DNA from: Acidimicrobiales bacterium
Lineage (GTDB): Bacteria; Actinomycetota; Acidimicrobiia; Acidimicrobiales; AC-14
DNA length: 32,933 nucleotides
NCBI GenBank assembly: GCA_025463925.1
Contig: JAODBK010000050.1
Span: 1 to 32,933 of the forward strand
Reading direction: 5' to 3'
This document shows, piece after piece, positions 1 through 7,850 of the stretch (its first letter is position 1; each line of letters begins with the position of its first letter). The notes under the pieces were generated by a model. It saw nothing but the letters and a program-made list of their open reading frames with translations. It was not told the origin of the DNA and ran no database searches. Both the position numbers and the translations under genes were made by a program.

Positions 1-502
1 GGTACGGCACGAACCGGCCGGCGGCCAGCGCGAGCGCGACGGCGACGGCGGCACCGGCGGCCCGCACAGCCGCGCCGCGAGCCGTCACTGCCGACGGACC
101 GGCGACGAGCAGCCCGGCCGCGATCCCGCACGCGACCGCGGTGGACCAACGGCGACCGCCCGCCAGCGCGCATGCGATCGCGGCGCACCACGACGACGCG
201 ATCAGCGACGCCGGGCCGGTCCACCCGGCGGCGCCGACGACAGCCTGCGCTCCGGTGACCGCGGCCAACGACGAGGTGCCGTACCGCGCGATCGTCGCGA
301 CCGCCGCCAACCCGATTGCGGTCGCGCCGAACGCGTCTGCGGCCGCCAGCGCCAGCACCGCGGCGAGGACGATGACATCGCCGGTCGCGGTCGCAGCGAC
401 GAGCGCCGCGCCGGCCGCGACCGGCGCGGTCAGCCCTGGCCGGATCGCCGGGCGCGTGCCGCGGTCCCGCCGATGAGGAACGTCCGGGCCAGGTGGTTCC
501 AC
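1..502 (-). CDS. Partial hydrophobic membrane protein (C-terminus beyond window)
   Basis: A leftward frame with no stop runs from about 502 to the window edge. Read on the minus strand it gives a basic N-terminus followed by several long Ala/Val/Leu/Gly-rich stretches, the pattern of a polytopic membrane protein. The chosen start is a GTG at 502, which overlaps the last 70 or so bases of the DUF5318 gene. No clear Shine-Dalgarno precedes it, so the start is uncertain, and a start nearer 433 is possible. The gene follows DUF5318 in the same direction and is probably co-transcribed with it. In mycobacteria the DUF5318 gene is followed by a penicillin-binding protein and a membrane glycosyltransferase-like protein, but too little is visible here to assign either. 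High-GC sequence can leave spurious frames open; the hydrophobic periodicity is the main reason to believe it. Confidence 0.5.
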   Translation of the reverse strand, partial: MEPPGPDVPHRRDRGTRPAIRPGLTAPVAAGAALVAATATGDVIVLAAVLALAAADAFGATAIGLAAVATIARYGTSSLAAVTGAQAVVGAAGWTGPASLIASSWCAAIACALAGGRRWSTAVACGIAAGLLVAGPSAVTARGAAVRAAGAAVAVALALAAGRFVPY

Positions 503-852
503 GAGCACTCGGTGCAGACCTCGACGACATAGGCGGCGAGCTCGTCGGGGCGGCGGGCCAGCTTCGTCAGCTCCTTGGCGTCGGTGACGCAACGGCCGTG
601 CGCCGGGAGCCGCGCCCCGAACACGAAGGTGACGAGCACGAGCGGCGCGTCCTCGCAGATCGGGCACGTCTCGTCGCTCGGGCGGCCGATGTGGGTCGCG
701 GCCCGCAGGAGCTCCGGGTGGGCGTCGCACACGTCGAGCCGCGAGAGCCGGCCCCGGCGGAACTCGGCGATGGTGTGCCGGCGGGCCAGGCGGTAATCGA
801 TCTGCCCGGGGACGCTCGACGCGCCCCGGATCGACTCGGCCCGAAAGCTCAT
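430..852 (-). CDS. DUF5318 family protein (CxxC-pair protein)
   Basis: The product is about 140 residues, starting at ATG 852. It carries two Cys pairs, CPIC in the middle and CTEC near the end, followed by SWNH; this spacing suggests a zinc ribbon, though that is inference. The N-terminal part (QIDYRLARRHT, then CDAHPELLRAA) and the C-terminal VVEVCTECSWNHL match my memory of the actinobacterial DUF5318 family, whose function is unknown. In mycobacteria the homologue lies next to padR and ino1, divergently transcribed, exactly as here. An in-frame GTG at 882 would add ten residues of low-complexity Ala/Gly. A short leftward reading frame (849-929) ends over this start codon and could couple its translation. 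Family assignment is firm; role unknown. Confidence 0.85.
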   Translation of the reverse strand: MSFRAESIRGASSVPGQIDYRLARRHTIAEFRRGRLSRLDVCDAHPELLRAATHIGRPSDETCPICEDAPLVLVTFVFGARLPAHGRCVTDAKELTKLARRPDELAAYVVEVCTECSWNHLARTFLIGGTAARARRSGQG

Positions 853-929
853 GGAACGACCGCCATCGGCGGCGGCGGCCACGAGTGGCGCGCAGCCCCG
901 ATCGGCTCGCTCACCTGCGGTTCGCTCAC
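849..929 (-). other. Possible 26-codon leaderless upstream ORF of DUF5318
   Basis: A GTG at 929 opens a 26-codon frame whose TGA overlaps the ATG of the DUF5318 gene as ATGA. A TAGCCT hexamer lies 7 nt upstream of the GTG (937-942, minus strand), so a transcript could begin almost on the start codon. The peptide is Pro-rich and resembles nothing I know. If it is translated, its stop would feed ribosomes to DUF5318. Speculative. Confidence 0.25.
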
Positions 930-936
930 GAGGGGC

Positions 937-942
937 AGGCTA
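937..942 (-). promoter_or_regulatory. -10 hexamer TAGCCT of the DUF5318 transcript
   Basis: TAGCCT on the minus strand fits the actinobacterial TANNNT -10 pattern and lies 7 nt before GTG 929. No good -35 is seen. The same hexamer precedes other genes in this window at similar distance. Confidence 0.4.
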
Positions 943-952
943 CCGCCGGTGC

Positions 953-981
953 TTGCAGATCGCCGCGACGCACGGCATAGT
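953..981 (+). promoter_or_regulatory. padR promoter, TTGCAG-N17-CATAGT
   Basis: A -35 TTGCAG (953-958) and a -10 CATAGT (976-981) are separated by 17 bases. The predicted transcription start, about 988, falls at the left edge of the twin-palindrome operator, the layout expected for autorepression. The leader to the preferred padR start would be about 50 nt. Confidence 0.55.
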
Positions 982-986
982 GGTCC

Positions 987-1009
987 CGATATATCGAATC
1001 GATATATCG
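987..1009 (+). promoter_or_regulatory. Twin-palindrome operator, probable PadR binding site
   Basis: Two copies of the 10-bp perfect palindrome CGATATATCG are separated by AAT, centre to centre 13 bp. The element is strikingly AT-rich for its surroundings and lies between the padR -10 and the padR ribosome binding site. PadR-family regulators commonly bind ATAT-containing palindromes next to their own genes; that PadR binds here is inference. Confidence 0.7.
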
Positions 1010-1038
1010 GCGGAATGATTCAGGGACGCGGAGGCGAC

Positions 1039-1671
1039 GTGCTCGAGCTGGCCATCCTGGGGCTCCTCAAGGAACAGGAGCTCCATGGCTACGAGCTGAA
1101 GAAGCGGTTGACCGAGGCGCTGGGCAGCTTCTCCAGCGTCTCGTTCGGGTCGCTCTACCCCGCGCTCAACCGTCTCGAGGCCGCCGGCGCCGTCAAGGCG
1201 GTCGAGGCCCACGAGACACGCGACGCCCGGGGCACCCGCCGGCCGCTGGCACCGATGACGGGCTCGCTCGCCGGCGAGGCCGCCGCCTTCCGCACCCGCA
1301 TCAGCGGCAAGCGGCAGTCCGGCGGACGGAGCCGCAAGGTCTACGGCATCACCGATCGCGGGGAGCGCCTCTTCGAGGAACTGCTCGCGGCCGACACTGC
1401 ATCGGGCGACGACGACCGCGCCTTCAACCTCAAGCTGGCCTTCTGCCGGTACTTGCCGCCCGAAGCACGCATCGGGCTGCTCGAGCGGCGGCGGGCCCAC
1501 CTGGTCGAACGCCTGGCTCGCGCCCGGCAGAGCATCCGTGGCAGCCGCGAGCGGATGGACACCTACACCCGCTCCTTGATGGAGCACGGGACTGAAGCCA
1601 CCGAGCGAGACATCTCGTGGCTCGATTCGCTGATCGCCGACGAGCGACAGCAAGGAGGATCACCAACGTGA
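1039..1671 (+). CDS. PadR family transcriptional regulator
   Basis: The 210-residue product begins [20 protein letters not shown] after the initiator, the standard winged-helix N-terminus of PadR regulators, followed by [18 protein letters not shown] (recognition helix and start of the wing). A linker of about 40 residues rich in Arg/Gly/Ala comes next, then [18 protein letters not shown] and a long helical C-terminal part (roughly residues 135-200) typical of the dimerisation coiled coil in the larger PadR subfamily. GTG 1039 is preferred because GGAGG lies 4 nt upstream; ATG 1015 would add eight residues and lacks a Shine-Dalgarno. The stop overlaps the ino1 start as GTGA, so the two are translationally coupled. 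The palindromic operator at 987-1009 implies autoregulation and hence PadR control of ino1. In mycobacteria padR and ino1 are also adjacent. The effector is unknown. Confidence 0.93.
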   Translation: MLELAILGLLKEQELHGYELKKRLTEALGSFSSVSFGSLYPALNRLEAAGAVKAVEAHETRDARGTRRPLAPMTGSLAGEAAAFRTRISGKRQSGGRSRKVYGITDRGERLFEELLAADTASGDDDRAFNLKLAFCRYLPPEARIGLLERRRAHLVERLARARQSIRGSRERMDTYTRSLMEHGTEATERDISWLDSLIADERQQGGSPT

Positions 1672-2744
1672 GCACCGACAAGATCCGAGTGGCGATCGCC
1701 GGCGTGGGGAACTGCGCGAGTTCGCTCGTGCAAGGAGTCGAGTACTACCGCGACGCCGATCCCACCGACACGGTGCCCGGTCTCATGCACGTGAAGCTCG
1801 GCGAGTACCACGTCGGCGACGTGGAGTTCGTCGCCGCCTTCGACGTCGACGCCGCCAAGGTCGGCCTCGATCTCGGCAAGGCGGTGTTCGCCGGCCAGAA
1901 CAACACCATCAAGTTCGCCGCGGTCGGCGAGCTCGGCATCGGCGTCCAGCGCGGGCCGACGTTCGACGGTCTCGGCAAGTACTACCGGCAGACGATCGAG
2001 GAGAGCCCGGCCGAGCCGGTCGACATCGTGCAGGTGCTGCGTGACTCGCGAGCCGACGTGTTGGTGAGCTATCTCCCCGTCGGGTCGGAGCAGGCCCAGA
2101 AGCACTACGCGCAGTGCGCGATCGACGCCGGCGTCGCCTTCGTCAACGCCATCCCGGTCTTCATCGCGAGTGACCCGGAGTGGGCGCAGAAGTTCACCGA
2201 CGCCGGCGTGCCGATCATCGGCGACGACATCAAGAGCCAGGTCGGCGCCACCATCGTCCATCGCATCCTCGCCCGGCTGTTCGAGGATCGCGGCCTGGTC
2301 CTCGACCGGACCTATCAGTTGAACGTCGGCGGCAACATGGACTTCAAGAACATGCTCGAGCGCGAGCGCCTCGAGTCGAAGAAGATCTCGAAGACGCAAT
2401 CCGTCACCAGTCAGCTCGACAACGGGATCGCGGCCGACGACGTGCACATCGGCCCGTCGGATCACGTCCCCTGGCTGGAAGACCGCAAGTGGGCCTACAT
2501 CCGTCTCGAGGGCCGCAACTTCGGCGACGTCCCGCTCAACGTCGAGCTCAAGCTCGAGGTGTGGGACTCCCCCAACTCGGCGGGCGTGATCATCGACGCG
2601 GTGCGCTGCGCCAAGATCGCGAAGGACCGCGGCATCGGCGGCCCGCTGACCGGCGCGTCGGCGTACTTCATGAAGAGCCCGCCGGTGCAGTACCACGACG
2701 ACATCGCCCACCAGATGGTGGAGGACTTCGCGAGCGGGACCTGA
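1668..2744 (+). CDS. ino1: Inositol-3-phosphate synthase
   Basis: This NAD-dependent cytosolic enzyme converts glucose 6-phosphate to 1D-myo-inositol 3-phosphate (EC 5.5.1.4), the first step toward phosphatidylinositol and mycothiol in actinobacteria. The 358-residue product has the N-terminal Rossmann segment [20 protein letters not shown] (about residues 8-27), the central [15 protein letters not shown] segment and [13 protein letters not shown], all typical of the short bacterial and archaeal class; eukaryotic synthases are about 500 residues. The GTG start overlaps the padR stop, and AAGGAGG (1652-1658) sits 9 nt upstream. Regulation through the PadR operator is likely from the operon structure. 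The methyltransferase gene follows after 23 nt. Confidence 0.96.
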   Translation: MSTDKIRVAIAGVGNCASSLVQGVEYYRDADPTDTVPGLMHVKLGEYHVGDVEFVAAFDVDAAKVGLDLGKAVFAGQNNTIKFAAVGELGIGVQRGPTFDGLGKYYRQTIEESPAEPVDIVQVLRDSRADVLVSYLPVGSEQAQKHYAQCAIDAGVAFVNAIPVFIASDPEWAQKFTDAGVPIIGDDIKSQVGATIVHRILARLFEDRGLVLDRTYQLNVGGNMDFKNMLERERLESKKISKTQSVTSQLDNGIAADDVHIGPSDHVPWLEDRKWAYIRLEGRNFGDVPLNVELKLEVWDSPNSAGVIIDAVRCAKIAKDRGIGGPLTGASAYFMKSPPVQYHDDIAHQMVEDFASGT

Positions 2745-2767
2745 CGCTGACAGGCAAACTGACCGGC

Positions 2768-3502
2768 ATGCCGGTCGACAACGTTGCTGCCTGGGACCGC
2801 CACGCCGCGGCGTACCAGGCCGGCGCCCACCTGCCCACCGACGTGGCCCACTACGGGCCGGACATCGGCACCGAGGCCGACTTCCGCCTGCTGGGCAACC
2901 TCACCGGCAAGCGGGTGCTCGAGCTGGGCTGCGGCGGCGCCCAGTGCTCGATCGCCTTCGCCAAGCAGGGCGCGACCGCGATCGGGGTCGACGCGTCCAC
3001 CGAGCAGCTCGCGTTCGCCAAGCGCCTCTGCGACAAGGAGGGCGTGAAAGTCGAGCTGCACCACGGCGACCTGGCGGACCTGGCATTCGTCCGGGGCGGC
3101 ATCGACCTGGTGTTCTCGGCGTATGCCTTCGGCTACGTCGACGATCTCAACCGCGTGTTCCGGCAGTGCCATCGTGTGCTGAAGGAGGGCGCGCCGCTGG
3201 TCTTCTCGCTGCCCCACCCCTTCTACAACGTCGTCGACCAGGACGCCGACCAGCCGCTGCTCGCCCGGCGCTCGTACTTCGACCGCAGCCCGATCGACTT
3301 CGAGTTGGACGGCACCTGGTTCACCGAGCACCAGCACACCGTCGGCGACGTGTTCACCGGCCTCGCCCGCGCCAACTTCCGCGTCGACACCATCCTCGAG
3401 CCCGAGCCGTCCCCGTCGGGCCCGCGCTCCATGCACTGGAGCGAGACCTTCAAGACGATCCCGCGCACCCTCATCGTCCGGGCCCGCAAAGAAGGCATCT
3501 GA
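2768..3502 (+). CDS. Class I SAM-dependent methyltransferase
   Basis: The 244-residue product carries motif I VLELGCGGAQCS (around residues 46-57), an acidic residue after the second strand (GVDAS), HHGDLADLAF before motif II, and VFRQCHRVLKEGAPLVFSLPHP, the usual post-II region of Methyltransf_11/25 domains. The C-terminal third (YFDRSPIDFELDGTWFTEHQ, then TFKTIPRTLIVRARK) resembles small-molecule methyltransferases annotated only generically; the substrate cannot be told. It lies 23 nt after ino1 in the same direction, so co-transcription is plausible, but no metabolic link is evident. ATG 2768 is the start that gives the normal N-terminus (AAWDRHAAAYQ); no strong Shine-Dalgarno is visible. 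Confidence 0.88.
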   Translation: MPVDNVAAWDRHAAAYQAGAHLPTDVAHYGPDIGTEADFRLLGNLTGKRVLELGCGGAQCSIAFAKQGATAIGVDASTEQLAFAKRLCDKEGVKVELHHGDLADLAFVRGGIDLVFSAYAFGYVDDLNRVFRQCHRVLKEGAPLVFSLPHPFYNVVDQDADQPLLARRSYFDRSPIDFELDGTWFTEHQHTVGDVFTGLARANFRVDTILEPEPSPSGPRSMHWSETFKTIPRTLIVRARKEGI

Positions 3503-3552
3503 CTCCCCGACCCACCCACCCCCCACCACCCCCCACCGTTTTCCCCGCAGTT

Positions 3553-3571
3553 GGTGTCGCTATGCGACACC
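3553..3571. repeat. Perfect 8-bp inverted repeat between convergent genes
   Basis: GGTGTCGC and GCGACACC form a perfect 8-bp stem with a TAT loop in the 89-nt gap between the convergent methyltransferase and cca genes. There is no T-run on either side, so it is not a classical intrinsic terminator, but a bidirectional termination role or membership of a dispersed palindrome family is possible. Confidence 0.5.
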
Positions 3572-3591
3572 GGCGATGTTCGGAATCACGG

Positions 3592-4971
3592 TCAGTGGGG
3601 CTGGGCGGCCCACCATGCGTCGAGGCGGCGGCCGGCTTCCTCCTCGCCGAGGGGACCTTCGTCGAGGCGCAGGTCGAGCAGGAACTCGAGGGCCTGGCCG
3701 ACGGCCGGGCCGGGCGGCACGCCGAGCCGCTGCATCACGGCCCGGCCGTCGAGATCCGGGCGGATGGCATCCAGCTCCTCCTGCTCACGGAGGCGCGCGA
3801 TCCACGCGTCGAGCTCGTCCATGCGGGCCGAGAGCGCCTTCGCCTTGGCCTGGTTGCGCGTCGTGCAATCCGATCGGACCAGCTCGTTGAGCCGGTCGAG
3901 CAGTGGCCCGGCGTCGCGCACGTAGCGGCGCACCGCGCGATCCGACCATCCCATCTTGTAGGTGTGGAACCGCAGGTGGAGCTCGACGAGCTTGCGGACC
4001 GTCGCGATGTCCTCGGCCGGATAGCGCAGCGCCCGCATCCGCTCCTCCGTCATGCGCGCACCCACGACCTCGTGGTGGTGGAACGACACGCCGCGCTCGC
4101 CGAACGATCGCGTCTTCGGCTTGCCGACGTCGTGGAACAGCGCGGCGAGCCGGAGCAGCCGGTCGGCCGACGTCCGCTCGACGACCGCGATGGTGTGGGC
4201 CAGTACGTCCTTGTGCCGGTGGATCGGGTCCTGCTCGAGCGCCAGTGCCGGCAGCTCGGGCAGGAACTCCTCGGCGAGACCGGTGTCGACGACGAACCAC
4301 AAACCCGGTCCGGGCTGATCGACGACGACGAGCTTGTCGAGCTCGTCGCGGATCCGCTCGGCCGAGACGATCTCCAAGCGGTTGCGCATGGCCCGCACGG
4401 CGTCGACCAGCGCCTCGTCGGGTGTGAGCCGGTAGCCGGCGATGAACCGGGCGGCCCGCAACATGCGCAGCGGGTCGTCGCTGAAGGACTCCTCCGGAGC
4501 CAGCGGGGTGCGGAGCCGACCGGCAGCCAGATCGGCGATGCCGTCGAACGGGTCGATGAGGCGCGGCTCGGGGAGCGCCAGCGCCATCGCGTTGACGGTG
4601 AAGTCACGGCGCTCGAGGTCGGCCTCGACGGCGTCGGAGAACTTCACGTCGGGCTTGCGACTGTCGGGCTGGTATGCCTCGGCCCGGTGGGTGGTCACCT
4701 CGTAGTGGCGGTCGCCCCTCTTGGCCCCGATCGTGCCGAACCGCTTGCCCTGGTTCCACACTGCGTCGGCCCACCCGCTCAGCAAGGCCTCGGTCTCGTC
4801 GGGCCGGGCGTCGGTGGTGAAGTCGAGGTCGCGATCGTCGAGCGGTCGGTTGGCGAGCAGGTCGCGCACCACGCCGCCGACGAGGTAGAGGCGATGGCCG
4901 GCATCGCCGAATCGCTCGGCGAGCGGCGTGACCTCGGCCAGCACGGGCTGCAGCCGCTCGGGAACCTCCAC
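3592..4971 (-). CDS. cca: CCA-adding tRNA nucleotidyltransferase
   Basis: The enzyme adds or repairs the 3' CCA end of tRNA in the cytosol. The 459-residue product has the class II nucleotidyltransferase head: LVGGVVRDLLANRP (about residues 29-42) with the metal-binding DRDLDF just after, and RRDFTVNAMAL (about 141-151). It continues with the neck (DDPLRMLRAARFIA) and an HD-type domain with HRHKDVLAHTI and LAALFHDVGKP, as in actinobacterial CCA/poly(A) polymerase-like proteins. The start is GTG 4971, 18 nt after the pilT-like stop; an in-frame TAG just upstream excludes a longer protein. No strong Shine-Dalgarno is seen, suggesting translation coupled to the upstream gene. The mycobacterial homologue also sits at the left end of the ori block. 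Strict CCA specificity is inferred from family and context. Confidence 0.95.
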   Translation of the reverse strand: MEVPERLQPVLAEVTPLAERFGDAGHRLYLVGGVVRDLLANRPLDDRDLDFTTDARPDETEALLSGWADAVWNQGKRFGTIGAKRGDRHYEVTTHRAEAYQPDSRKPDVKFSDAVEADLERRDFTVNAMALALPEPRLIDPFDGIADLAAGRLRTPLAPEESFSDDPLRMLRAARFIAGYRLTPDEALVDAVRAMRNRLEIVSAERIRDELDKLVVVDQPGPGLWFVVDTGLAEEFLPELPALALEQDPIHRHKDVLAHTIAVVERTSADRLLRLAALFHDVGKPKTRSFGERGVSFHHHEVVGARMTEERMRALRYPAEDIATVRKLVELHLRFHTYKMGWSDRAVRRYVRDAGPLLDRLNELVRSDCTTRNQAKAKALSARMDELDAWIARLREQEELDAIRPDLDGRAVMQRLGVPPGPAVGQALEFLLDLRLDEGPLGEEEAGRRLDAWWAAQPH

Positions 4972-4989
4972 GGCCCGCGAGGGTAGTGA

Positions 4990-6069
<1,080 letters not shown>

Positions 6070-6084
6070 GCTCTCCTCATCGGC

Positions 6085-7086
6085 TCACCCGGGGCGCAAC
6101 ATGAGGGCCGCGGACACCACATCTCGCCCGAGCGGGCCGGAAGTGGACGGCTCGGGCCGGTGCAACTCGCCGGCCAACCCCGCGACGCAGGCGCCGGCCG
6201 ATCCGGCCAGCGCCTCCAGGTCGTAGCCGCCCTCGAGGAAGGCGATGATGCGGCCCGGCGCCGCGAGGTCGGTCACCCGGGCGGTGAGGTCGGCGAAGTC
6301 GCCGGCCGACAACCCCAGGCCGGTGAGCGGGTCGGCCCGGTGGGCGTCAAACCCAGCCGAGACGAGCCACCAGGTCGCGCCGTGCGCCTCGGCCGCCGGG
6401 GCCACCACCTCGTCGACGGCGGCCAGGTAGGCGTCGCCACTGGTCCCGGCGGCGAACGGGAAGTTGATCGTCGCCGCCGCGCCGTCACCCGCACCGGTCT
6501 CGTCCAGCCGCCCGCTCCCCGGATAGAGGGGGAACTGGTGCATCGAGACGTAGAGCACGCGGCCGTCGCGGTAGAACGCGTCCTGGGTGCCGTTCCCGTG
6601 GTGCGCATCCCAGTCGAGGACGACCACCCGCTCGCCCCGATCGACCAAAGCGGCCGCCGTCACCGCCACGTTGTTGAGGAGGCAGAAGCCCATCGGCCGC
6701 TCGGGCGTGGCGTGATGGCCAGGCGGCCGGACCGCGAGGAACGCAGCGGTCGCCTCGCCGCGATCCAGCCGCTCGACCGCGTCGAGCCCGGCGCCGGCGG
6801 CGAGGCAGGCCGCCTCCCATGAGTCGACGCCGGCGTGGGTGTCGGGATCGAGATGGCCACCGCCCCGCGCGCAGAAGGCCTCCAGCGCGTCGAGGTACGC
6901 CGGCGGGTGGATGCGCGCCAGCTCGTCGCGCGTGGCCGTCCGGGGGGTCGCGGTGACGACCGCATCGGCGACGCCGGCCGACTCGATCCCGGCGAGCACC
7001 GCCCGCAGGCGGGCGGGGCGCTCGGGGTGCCCGCTGCCGCTGTCGTGGTCGAGATACCGCGGGTGGGTCTCGACGAGCACGGCCAT
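6085..7086 (-). CDS. Histone deacetylase / AcuC / AphA superfamily hydrolase
   Basis: These zinc enzymes remove acetyl groups from lysine or small amines such as polyamines. The 333-residue product has the class II-like signatures HPERPARL near the N-terminus, RPPGHHATPERPMGFCLLNN (catalytic His pair), DWDAHHGNGTQ (zinc Asp and His), SAGFDAHRADPL (zinc Asp) and FLEGGYD near the C-terminus, so the active site looks complete. The length is usual for bacterial members. ATG 7086 lies 6 nt after a TAGCCT hexamer, the spacing of a leaderless promoter. It is the first gene of a leftward operon (15 nt to pilT-like, then cca) and is read divergently from a GNAT acetyltransferase, so an acetylation/deacetylation pairing is conceivable. 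The substrate is unknown. Confidence 0.93.
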   Translation of the reverse strand: MAVLVETHPRYLDHDSGSGHPERPARLRAVLAGIESAGVADAVVTATPRTATRDELARIHPPAYLDALEAFCARGGGHLDPDTHAGVDSWEAACLAAGAGLDAVERLDRGEATAAFLAVRPPGHHATPERPMGFCLLNNVAVTAAALVDRGERVVVLDWDAHHGNGTQDAFYRDGRVLYVSMHQFPLYPGSGRLDETGAGDGAAATINFPFAAGTSGDAYLAAVDEVVAPAAEAHGATWWLVSAGFDAHRADPLTGLGLSAGDFADLTARVTDLAAPGRIIAFLEGGYDLEALAGSAGACVAGLAGELHRPEPSTSGPLGRDVVSAALMLRPG

Positions 7087-7092
7087 GACCGG

Positions 7093-7098
7093 AGGCTA
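7093..7098 (-). promoter_or_regulatory. -10 hexamer TAGCCT, leaderless promoter of the deacetylase operon
   Basis: TAGCCT on the minus strand occupies -12 to -7 relative to ATG 7086, the placement expected when transcription begins at the start codon. No Shine-Dalgarno is present between hexamer and ATG. No -35 is convincing. Confidence 0.5.
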
Positions 7099-7113
7099 CG
7101 CGCCGGCCGCCGT

Positions 7114-7119
7114 TATCCT
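7114..7119 (+). promoter_or_regulatory. -10 hexamer TATCCT before the GNAT-DUF6049-murJ-degV operon
   Basis: TATCCT ends 8 nt before ATG 7128, so the transcript would have a leader of at most a few bases. The only gap in this divergent region is 41 bp and it also contains the opposing TAGCCT. Confidence 0.4.
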
Positions 7120-7127
7120 CGCCCCGG

Positions 7128-7850
7128 ATGGCCAGCCGCATCAGCGTCATCGAATGGGGTCGCGAGCGGGCCAAGGCGGGGCCCTGGCGTGGCGACGACC
7201 GGACCGCCTACCTGGCGCCCGTCCCGGACGCGCCCACGCCCTCCGCGGTCTTCCTCCGCCGCTGCCTCGGCACCCTCGCCGACCGCGGCTTCACCACGGT
7301 GATCACCGCGGCACTGGCGCCGCCCGAGCAACGCCCGTTCCTCACCGTCGGCTTCGAGGAGCACGAACGCCTGCACCTGCTGGCCCGTGAGCTGGTCGAC
7401 CTGCCGGAACCGCCGCCCGCCGCGATGCGCCGCGGGCACCGCGGCGACCGGCCGCGCGTGCTCGACGTCGACGGCGCCGCGTTCCGGCCGTTCTGGCGGC
7501 TCGACGACGCCGGGCTCGACGAGGCCATCGCGGCGACGCCGTCGGCCCGCTTCCGCGTCGGCACCGACGACCAGCGCGAGGTCATCGGGTACGCGGTGTC
7601 CGGACGAGCGGGACGGCACGGGTATCTCCAGCGGCTGGCGGTGCACCCGGACTCACAGGGTTCCGGGCTCGGCCGGGCCCTCGTCATCGACGGCCTGCGG
7701 TGGATGGAGCGGCGCGGCGCGGCGCGCGCCGTCGTCAACACGCAGCTGGACAACGACGCCGCGCTGGCGCTGTACCGGTCGTTGGGGTTCCGGGTGCAAC
7801 CGGCGGGGCTGGCGGTGCTCCGTCGGCAGCTCACCGGGTTGTGGTCGTGA
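7128..7850 (+). CDS. GNAT acetyltransferase with a degenerate N-terminal GNAT-like half
   Basis: The 240-residue product ends in a good GNAT domain: VIGYAVSGRAGRHGYLQRLAV (β4 and motif A strand), then HPDSQGSGLGRAL (acetyl-CoA pyrophosphate loop, about 173-185) and DNDAALALYRSLGFR (motif B, about 208-222). The first 95 residues, with FLRRCLGTLADRGFTTVIT and FLTVGFEEHERLHLLAREL, look like the second half of another, decayed GNAT domain, giving a tandem architecture. The acceptor is unknown. In mycobacteria this position next to the DUF6049 gene is held by a Nudix protein. The stop overlaps the next start as GTGA, so it is the first gene of a coupled four-gene operon. ATG 7128 lacks a Shine-Dalgarno and probably starts a leaderless message. 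Confidence 0.87.
   Translation: MASRISVIEWGRERAKAGPWRGDDRTAYLAPVPDAPTPSAVFLRRCLGTLADRGFTTVITAALAPPEQRPFLTVGFEEHERLHLLARELVDLPEPPPAAMRRGHRGDRPRVLDVDGAAFRPFWRLDDAGLDEAIAATPSARFRVGTDDQREVIGYAVSGRAGRHGYLQRLAVHPDSQGSGLGRALVIDGLRWMERRGAARAVVNTQLDNDAALALYRSLGFRVQPAGLAVLRRQLTGLWS

Noticed and set aside
141-476. Rightward 111-residue open frame near the window start
   Set aside because: Ala/Thr-rich with no domain; it is the complement of the hydrophobic leftward membrane-protein frame, a typical high-GC shadow.
2944-4986. 680-residue rightward open frame spanning the methyltransferase end and the cca gene
   Set aside because: Low-complexity and antisense to cca, which has full family motifs.
7700-7846. 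Earlier start for the DUF6049 protein inside the GNAT gene
   Set aside because: The signal peptide begins exactly at GTG 7847, which overlaps the GNAT stop; upstream codons are GNAT shadow.
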